Assembly (NCBI GenBank): GCA_003565155.1
Contig: PXDB01000065.1
Coordinates: forward strand, 1 to 61,633
Origin: Nitriliruptoraceae bacterium
Lineage (GTDB): Bacteria > Actinomycetota > Nitriliruptoria > Nitriliruptorales > Nitriliruptoraceae
Length of the DNA: 61,633 bases
Reading direction: 5' to 3'
Shown: positions 56,670-61,633 of the stretch, piece by piece
Layout: each line of letters starts with the position of its first letter
Numbering within the stretch: position 1 is the stretch's first letter
Program-made: the position numbers and the translations under genes
Notes under the pieces: model-generated
Told to the model about the DNA's origin: nothing
What the model saw: the letters and a program-made list of their open reading frames with translations, nothing else
Database searches by the model: none

Positions 56670-57853
56670 AGCCCGAGCAGCTCGGCCAGCAGCGCCCGGT
56701 GGTGCTTCGGGTCGCCGAGCAGCAGCTTCGTCGCCTTCGCGCGCTTGAGGTAGAGGTGCTGGTCGTGCTCCCAGGTGAACCCGATCCCGCCGAACAGCTG
56801 GATCCCGTCGGCGGCGCTGCGCTCGTACACCTCGGCGCAGTAGGACTTGGCCAGCGGCGCCGCGATCGCCAGCTCGTCCCGCTCCCCCGCGGCGAGCACC
56901 CGTGCGGCGTGCAGCGCCGCGGACCGGGCCGACTCCAGCTCCACCAGCATGTCGGCGAGGCGGTGCTTGATGGCCTGGAAGGAGCCGATGGCGCGGCCGA
57001 ACTGGATCCGGTCGCGGGCGTAGGCGGTCGTGGACTCCAGCGTGTACTGGATGCCCCCGACCTGCTCGACGGCGAGCGCGACCACCCCGGCGGTCAGGGC
57101 CCGGTGCAGGGCGGCCATCGCGTCCCCACCGGACAGCCGGTCCTCCTCGCCCACCTCGACGCCGGCGAGCTCGACGGTGGCCATCGGGCGGGTGAGGTCG
57201 AGGACCTCCACCTCGGTGCGGCTGACGCCGGCGGTCGCCGCATCGAGGAGGAACAGCTCCAGCGCCCCGGTGTCCGTACGGGCGGCGACGACGAGGTGGC
57301 TGGCGCTGGCGCCGTCGATCACGTACGCGGAGGTGCCGTCGAGGTGCCAGGTGTCGCCGGTGCGGGAGGCGTGGACGCCGGGCGGGACCAGCAGGTCGCC
57401 CCCGACGTCGAGGTGGGCCAGCGCCAGGCGGGTCGTGCCGGCGGCCACCCCGGGCAGGTGGGCTGCGCGCTGGGTCTCGGTGCCGGCGCCGAGCAGCGCC
57501 TCGGTCCCCAGCACGATCGAGGAGAGCAGCGGCACCGGGGCGAGACGGCGGCCGGCCTCCTCCAGGACGATGGCGAGCTCCGCGAAGCTGGCACCGGCGC
57601 CGCCGTGCGCCTCCGGGATGGTCAGACCGAGGAGCCCGTAGTCCGCGAGCTCCTGCCACAGAATGGTGTCGAAGGCGGCGTCAGCCGCGCCGAGCATCAC
57701 CTCGCGCACCCGCTCCGGGGTGGCGCGGTCGCCGAACAGGTCGCGCACCATCTCCTGGAGCTGGCGCTGCTCGTCGGTGAGGACGTAGCTGACCTCGGGC
57801 GGGGCGGCGGTGGCGAGGTCGGGGGTGTCGGTTGCGCTGGTGGCGGTGTCCAT
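56666..57853 (-). CDS. Acyl-CoA dehydrogenase
   Basis: A 395-residue flavoprotein that introduces a 2,3-double bond into acyl-CoA and passes electrons to ETF. LTIPEAHGGAGASFAELAIV, the central beta domain (TWHLDGTSAYVIDGASASHL) and the C-terminal helices (AYARDRIQFGRAIGSFQAIK, ADGIQLFGGIGFTWEHDQHL) are in family order. It resembles the actinobacterial FadE subunits that pair with a second dehydrogenase as a heteromer on bulky CoA esters such as steroids. It is 129 bp after the first dehydrogenase gene and overlaps the TetR gene. Confidence 0.9.
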   Translation of the reverse strand: MDTATSATDTPDLATAAPPEVSYVLTDEQRQLQEMVRDLFGDRATPERVREVMLGAADAAFDTILWQELADYGLLGLTIPEAHGGAGASFAELAIVLEEAGRRLAPVPLLSSIVLGTEALLGAGTETQRAAHLPGVAAGTTRLALAHLDVGGDLLVPPGVHASRTGDTWHLDGTSAYVIDGASASHLVVAARTDTGALELFLLDAATAGVSRTEVEVLDLTRPMATVELAGVEVGEEDRLSGGDAMAALHRALTAGVVALAVEQVGGIQYTLESTTAYARDRIQFGRAIGSFQAIKHRLADMLVELESARSAALHAARVLAAGERDELAIAAPLAKSYCAEVYERSAADGIQLFGGIGFTWEHDQHLYLKRAKATKLLLGDPKHHRALLAELLGL

Positions 57854-57952
57854 CTGGGCTCCGATGGTGGTGCTGCCGTCGAGGTGGCGGCGGGGTGCCG
57901 GTGGTGGTGTGGCGTCAGGGGTGGTGCGGCCGGTTGCGCGTTGCCGTGGGCT

Positions 57953-57970
57953 TGACGCCCAGTGGCGTCA
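57953..57970 (-). terminator. Inverted repeat between the two dehydrogenase genes
   Basis: TGACGCC, loop CAGT, GGCGTCA, 12 bases after the stop of the upstream dehydrogenase on the minus strand. A 7-bp stem without a T-run; it may attenuate the operon or be a protein site. Confidence 0.4.
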
Positions 57971-57982
57971 GCGAGGGGTCGT

Positions 57983-59179
57983 TCAGCTGCGTGGCACCTC
58001 GCGCCACGGCTTGTCCTTGTCCACCCGTGGCTCGCCCGGCAGCCCGAGGACGCGCTCGCCGAGGATGTTCTTCATGATCTCGCTGGTGCCGCCCTCGATG
58101 GAGTTCGCGCGGGCCCGCAGGAACCGCTTGTGGGGCGCCCCGTCCACGTCCGCCGAACCGTCCGGACGGGAGAAGGAGTAGCCACCGGGGTAGGTCAGCC
58201 CCTCGGGGCCGAGCAGGTCGACGGAGAAGCTCGTGATCCGCTTGTTCAGCTCCGCCCACTGCAGCTTGGCGGTGGAGCCCTCGGGACCGGGGGTGCCGGA
58301 GGTGGCGGCCTCCTTGGCACGCACCGAGGTCAGCCGCATCGCCTCCGCGGCCGTCCACAGCTGCAGGAGCTGATCGCGGGTGACCGCGTCCCCGTGCGCG
58401 CCGTGACGTTCCCGCCAGATGTCCACCGCCTCGCCGATGGCGCCGGCGCCGCGGGGCTGCACGTTGCCGCCGATGGCCACGCGCTCGTTCATCAGGGTGG
58501 TCATGGCCACCGTCCAGCCCTGGCCGACGTCGCCCACGCGCAGGTCGTCGGGGATGGCCACGTCGGTGAAGTAGACCTCGTTGAACTCTGCCTCACCGGT
58601 GATCTGGTAGAGCGGGCGGACGTCGACGCCCTCGGCCTCCATGTCGACGATGAAGTAGGTCAGCCCGGCGTGCTTGGGCTGGTCCGGGTCGGTGCGGGTG
58701 ACCAGCAGGCCCCACTTGGCGAGGTGGCCGAGGGTGGTCCACACCTTCTGCCCGTTGACGATCCAGTGGTCGTCCTCACGCACCGCGGAGGTGGAGAGCG
58801 CGGCGAGGTCGGAGCCGGCGCCGGGCTCGGAGAACAGCTGGCACCAGATCTCCTCCATGGTGAACATCGGGCGGAGGTAGCGGGCCCGGTGCTCGTCGGT
58901 GCCGTGCGCCATGATCGTGCCGGCACCCATCCCGATGCCCAGCACGTTGTTGATCCGGTTGCGGGTCGACCCGCCGGCGTCGTTGATGCGCTGGTCGACC
59001 ACGGCCTGCCATCGGGGGCTGACCCCCGAGCCGCCGAACCCGTCGGGGAACTGCACCCAGGCCAGCCCGTGGTCGAACTGGGCGCCCCAGAAGGTGCGCT
59101 CGTCGGTCTCCGCGGGCGGGTGGGCGGCGAACAACGCCGCGATCCGCTCCTCGATCAGTGCACGTTCGTCAACACCCAT
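57983..59179 (-). CDS. Acyl-CoA dehydrogenase
   Basis: A 398-residue flavoprotein of the acyl-CoA dehydrogenase family. QLFSEPGAGSDLAALSTSAV is the substrate/FAD strand, WIVNGQKVWTTLGHLAKWGL the central beta domain, and RANSIEGGTSEIMKNILGER the C-terminal FAD-phosphate motif. ATG 59179 has GGGAG seven bases upstream; the longer frame adds only basic residues. It is first in an operon with a second dehydrogenase and a TetR regulator, suggesting a heteromeric enzyme for side-chain or unusual fatty-acid degradation. Confidence 0.92.
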   Translation of the reverse strand: MGVDERALIEERIAALFAAHPPAETDERTFWGAQFDHGLAWVQFPDGFGGSGVSPRWQAVVDQRINDAGGSTRNRINNVLGIGMGAGTIMAHGTDEHRARYLRPMFTMEEIWCQLFSEPGAGSDLAALSTSAVREDDHWIVNGQKVWTTLGHLAKWGLLVTRTDPDQPKHAGLTYFIVDMEAEGVDVRPLYQITGEAEFNEVYFTDVAIPDDLRVGDVGQGWTVAMTTLMNERVAIGGNVQPRGAGAIGEAVDIWRERHGAHGDAVTRDQLLQLWTAAEAMRLTSVRAKEAATSGTPGPEGSTAKLQWAELNKRITSFSVDLLGPEGLTYPGGYSFSRPDGSADVDGAPHKRFLRARANSIEGGTSEIMKNILGERVLGLPGEPRVDKDKPWREVPRS

Positions 59180-59211
59180 GGCGGCTCTCCCGCGTCCCCG
59201 TGCTCCCGTAC

Positions 59212-59227
59212 GTGAGCGTTCACTCAC
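59212..59227 (-). promoter_or_regulatory. Candidate TetR operator
   Basis: GTGAGTGAACGCTCAC on the minus strand: arms GTGAG/CTCAC around six bases, 33-48 bases before the dehydrogenase ATG and next to TAGTTT, a possible -10. The cotranscribed TetR protein is the natural candidate to bind it. Confidence 0.55.
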
Positions 59228-59300
59228 AAACTAGCACGGCGTGCTTCGATGATGGAAGGGGTGCCCGCGCCCGGTGCGTGCCGAGCCGGGCCGTACCGAC

Positions 59301-60005
59301 TCAGCCCTCGGCGGCCTCGATGCGGCGGCGCAGCCGGTGCAGCTGCACCAGCTCCATCACCAGGTGCCCGGCCTCCAGCGGCGGCAGCACGGGGGCGACC
59401 CAGCCCCGGACCGCACCCATCCGGGTGCGCACCAGCAGCCGGGTGCCCACCACCTCGATGCCGCCGCTGCCGCCGCTGCCGCCGCTGCCGCGGGCGTACA
59501 CCGGGCGCAGGTTGTAGGACCACACCCAGGACAGCGGGCCGCGTGGAAGGACCAGGACGAGGGCGTTCGGGGCGTCGAGGTGGGCGACGACCAGGTGGAC
59601 CTGGTCGCTCATGGGCACACGGTCACCCACCTCGAGGTCCTGGAGCTCCGGCACGACGCGGTCAGCCGAGCCCCCGGTGGCGAAGTCGCCGACACCGAGC
59701 AGGCGTTCCAGGGCGTCGATCGCGTACCAGCCGCCCCGCCCGTAGCCCATCTGGACCAGCCAAGGCCAGACCGCCTCGGGGGGTGCCGCGATCTCGACGG
59801 CACGGGTGGTCACCGAGGTGGCCTCGGGCGTGAGACCGTCGCCCGGCAGGGTCGCCGCGGCCTCGGTCGGCAGCGTGCCCGCGGTCCGCCCGATCCGCAC
59901 CGCCGCGGCCACCGCCACCCCGAGCACCGCCACACCGGCACCGACGCGCCGTGCGCGGGACGCGTCGACCGGGCGCGTCGGTCTACGGGCGAGGGCGGTG
60001 GGCAC
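59301..60005 (-). CDS. SRPBCC-like protein with N-terminal membrane helix
   Basis: A 234-residue protein. A helix near residues 20-40 (VGAGVAVLGVAVAAAVRIG) anchors a START/SRPBCC-type domain: TRAVEIAAPPEAVWPWLVQM, then GYGRGGWYAIDALERLL, then ELQDLEVGDRVPM. These are recurrent motifs of small SRPBCC proteins thought to bind lipids or hydrophobic ligands. A GSGGSGGSGG stretch near residue 180 comes from a GCCGCT microsatellite (about 59461-59490). GTG 60005 has GAGG five bases upstream. It follows the dehydrogenase promoter region and is divergent from the photolyase homologue. Confidence 0.7.
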   Translation of the reverse strand: MPTALARRPTRPVDASRARRVGAGVAVLGVAVAAAVRIGRTAGTLPTEAAATLPGDGLTPEATSVTTRAVEIAAPPEAVWPWLVQMGYGRGGWYAIDALERLLGVGDFATGGSADRVVPELQDLEVGDRVPMSDQVHLVVAHLDAPNALVLVLPRGPLSWVWSYNLRPVYARGSGGSGGSGGIEVVGTRLLVRTRMGAVRGWVAPVLPPLEAGHLVMELVQLHRLRRRIEAAEG

Positions 60006-60227
60006 AGCAACCTCGGAGGGTGTGCGTCGGCCGGCCGGTGGGCGGGGCCGCGACGAGCCTACGGTGGCCGGGGGGACGGCAGAGGACCGACGCACCGCGA
60101 CCGGCGGAACCACGGCCGGCGGAACCACGGCCGCCCGGGACCCCGGCGGGCCCCACGGCACCCGGCGGACGGCACCCGCGCCACCGCGCGGCCCCGTCCA
60201 CGCCGGGGACCGCCGCGAACGCGAGGC

Positions 60228-61511
60228 ATGCATGACACCCTGCCGCTGCCACCCGCTCGCGACGTCGACGCCGCCGAGGCCTTCGTCCGCGACCACCTCG
60301 GCAACCTCGTCGACGGCGAGGTGGTGGCCAGCCCGCGGTTCCGGGGTGGGCAGGTCGCCGCCGACGCCGTCCTGGCCAGCCTCGATGTCACGGGCTACGC
60401 CGGATCCCGCAACGAGGTGTGGCCCACGGAGCGCCGGGGCGCCAGCGCGGTGTCGCCCTACGTGCGGCACGGGCTGCCCCCGCTGCCCCTGCTGTGGGAC
60501 GCGGTGGCCGACGCGCCGGGCCGGGACCGCCAGAAGTTCCGCGATGAGCTGCTGTGGCAGGAACACGCGCGGCACCTGTACGCCCGGCTCGGATCGGCGA
60601 ACGGCCGGGGTCTGCGGCGGGAGCTGACCGGCGCGCCGTGGCAGGTCGCGCCCGCGCAGGATGCTCCCACGGAGGAGGTCACCGCCACCGACGCCGGCAG
60701 CGTCTGGGACCCGGCGATGGCCTGCATGGACCTCACCACCGAGGAGCTGTTCACCGACGGCTACCTCGTCAACCAGACCCGGATGTGGCTGGCCTCGCAC
60801 TGGGCCGTGCGCGAGGGCGTCGACTGGCGCGCGGGCGAGGACGTCTTCTTCCGCCACCTGCTCGACGGTTCGCGGGCCGCCAACCGCGCCGGCTGGCAGT
60901 GGACGATCGGGACCGGGACCGGCAAGCCCTACGGCTTCTCCCGTTGGCAGGTGGAGAAGCGTGCGCCGGGGCTGTGCGGCACCTGCGCGCTGGCCGACGC
61001 CTGCCCCATCGACGGCTGGCCCGAGGACCCGCCGCTCTCCCCCACCGAGGAGCACCCGAGGCTCCGGCGCGACGACGACCCCGCGGCCACCGCCGGCCCG
61101 TCGCGCCCCCACATCGAGGGCGACGCCGAGGTGGTGTGGCTGACCGCCGAGTCCCTCGGCGACGACGACCCCGCCCTGGCCGCCCACCCGGACCTGCCGG
61201 TGGTGTTCGTGTTCGACGCGCCCCTGCTCGCCCGGCTGCGGCTGTCCGGCAAACGGCTGGTCTTCCTCACCGAGTGCCTGGCGGACCTCGCGGAGCGCCG
61301 CGCGCTCACCGTCCACCTCGGCGACCCCGTCGAGGTGCTGGCCGATCGGGCGCTGGCGACCACCTACGCCCCCGTGCCCGGCTGGCGGCGGCGTGCCGCG
61401 CGACTCGACGTGGCGGCTACCCACCCCTGGCCATGGCTGGTCCGCCCCCACGGCGGCTCGGTGGCCTCCTTCAGCGCGTGGCGCAAGGCCGCGCGCGGTG
61501 GGCGCCGTTGA
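60228..61511 (+). CDS. Photolyase/cryptochrome homologue with reversed domain order
   Basis: A 427-residue protein. Residues 60-245 match the FAD-binding domain of photolyases (VSPYVRHGLPPLPLLWDAVA, FRDELLWQEHARHLY, then NQTRMWLASHWAVREGVDWR and AANRAGWQWTIGTGTGKPYG). A Cys motif LCGTCALADACPI (250, 253, 259) follows. Residues about 300-400 look like the antenna-binding alpha/beta domain (EVVWLTAESLGDDDPALAAH, DLPVVFVFDAPLLARLRLSG, LVFLTECLADLAERRALTVH), which in ordinary photolyases is N-terminal. It may repair pyrimidine dimers or sense light. ATG 60228 has only a close GAGG. Divergent from the SRPBCC-like gene. Confidence 0.75.
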   Translation: MHDTLPLPPARDVDAAEAFVRDHLGNLVDGEVVASPRFRGGQVAADAVLASLDVTGYAGSRNEVWPTERRGASAVSPYVRHGLPPLPLLWDAVADAPGRDRQKFRDELLWQEHARHLYARLGSANGRGLRRELTGAPWQVAPAQDAPTEEVTATDAGSVWDPAMACMDLTTEELFTDGYLVNQTRMWLASHWAVREGVDWRAGEDVFFRHLLDGSRAANRAGWQWTIGTGTGKPYGFSRWQVEKRAPGLCGTCALADACPIDGWPEDPPLSPTEEHPRLRRDDDPAATAGPSRPHIEGDAEVVWLTAESLGDDDPALAAHPDLPVVFVFDAPLLARLRLSGKRLVFLTECLADLAERRALTVHLGDPVEVLADRALATTYAPVPGWRRRAARLDVAATHPWPWLVRPHGGSVASFSAWRKAARGGRR

Positions 61512-61563
61512 CTACGGCTCCGTAACCTCCCCCCTCGTGACCGCGTGCACATGCGGTCGGCCG

Positions 61564-61633
61564 CGACCCCGCTCCCCCGCCCGACGCCCACCCGACCCCG
61601 CTCCCCCGCCCGACGCCCACCCGACCCCGCTCC
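61564..61633. repeat. 29-bp tandem repeat at the right edge
   Basis: The unit beginning CGACCCCGCTCCCCCGCCCG starts at 61564, 61593 and 61622 and runs off the window, so the copy number is unknown. Units abut with no spacer, unlike a CRISPR array. It follows the photolyase-homologue gene. Confidence 0.85.

Noticed and set aside
60006..61451. Upstream extension of the SRPBCC-like gene to 716 codons
   Set aside because: It runs antisense through the photolyase homologue; GTG 60005 with a ribosome site explains the family-matching part.
61564..61633. Possible CRISPR array at the right edge
   Set aside because: The 29-bp units abut directly without spacers, so this is a simple tandem repeat.

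Overview
The window is GC-rich (about 70%) bacterial DNA. The DUF222/HNH endonuclease, LexA-type SOS box, DivIVA-like coiled-coil protein, abundant GTG starts and class II aldolase next to a phosphohexomutase point to a deep-branching Actinomycetota lineage, possibly Nitriliruptoria-like. That placement is inference from gene content. No rRNA, tRNA, intact insertion sequence or CRISPR array was seen.

Positions 1-22,400 mix surface-glycan genes (two GT4 glycosyltransferases, two APH-fold kinases, a PglK-like ABC exporter, a GNAT, a polymerase-like membrane protein) with a lasso-peptide-type RiPP cluster at about 5,351-16,329. The cluster has a 42-residue precursor with the YxxPxLxxxGxxxxxT leader motif (L is F here), an asparagine-synthetase-like cyclase, a transglutaminase-fold leader peptidase, several PqqD-type RiPP recognition elements (RREs), an exporter, an HPr-kinase-like protein and a nucleotidyltransferase fused to an RRE. 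Two less expected candidates join them: a PRMT-like methyltransferase and a phosphoribosyltransferase-fold protein whose C-terminus looks RRE-like.

Positions 22,400-40,134 hold a decayed DUF6431-like gene, a large coiled-coil scaffold with eight tryptophan motifs, and an exopolysaccharide locus: Wzz/BY-kinase, CapD/PglF-type dehydratase, DUF4012 protein, NAD-sugar epimerase. Embedded in it is a second set of RRE, HprK and nucleotidyltransferase genes resembling the uncharacterised HPr-rel-A system of exosortase loci. One nucleotidyltransferase is fused to a GT4 glycosyltransferase with a cysteine-rich tail, and a Tat-type secreted protein sits beside the kinase.

Positions 40,135-61,633 are mostly housekeeping: topoisomerase IV-like subunits B and A flanking a PHP protein, a DegT aminotransferase and an SOS-controlled HNH gene; then Dps, a GNAT/glycolipid-binding protein, class II aldolase, phosphohexomutase, two acyl-CoA dehydrogenases with a coupled TetR regulator, an SRPBCC-like membrane protein and a photolyase homologue with reversed domain order. 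Intergenic regions here carry tandem duplications, a vapBC remnant and a 29-bp repeat running off the right edge. The main system to follow up is the RRE-rich lasso/glycan island, where RiPP tailoring and envelope polysaccharide genes are interleaved and may share a 15-bp promoter-proximal element.
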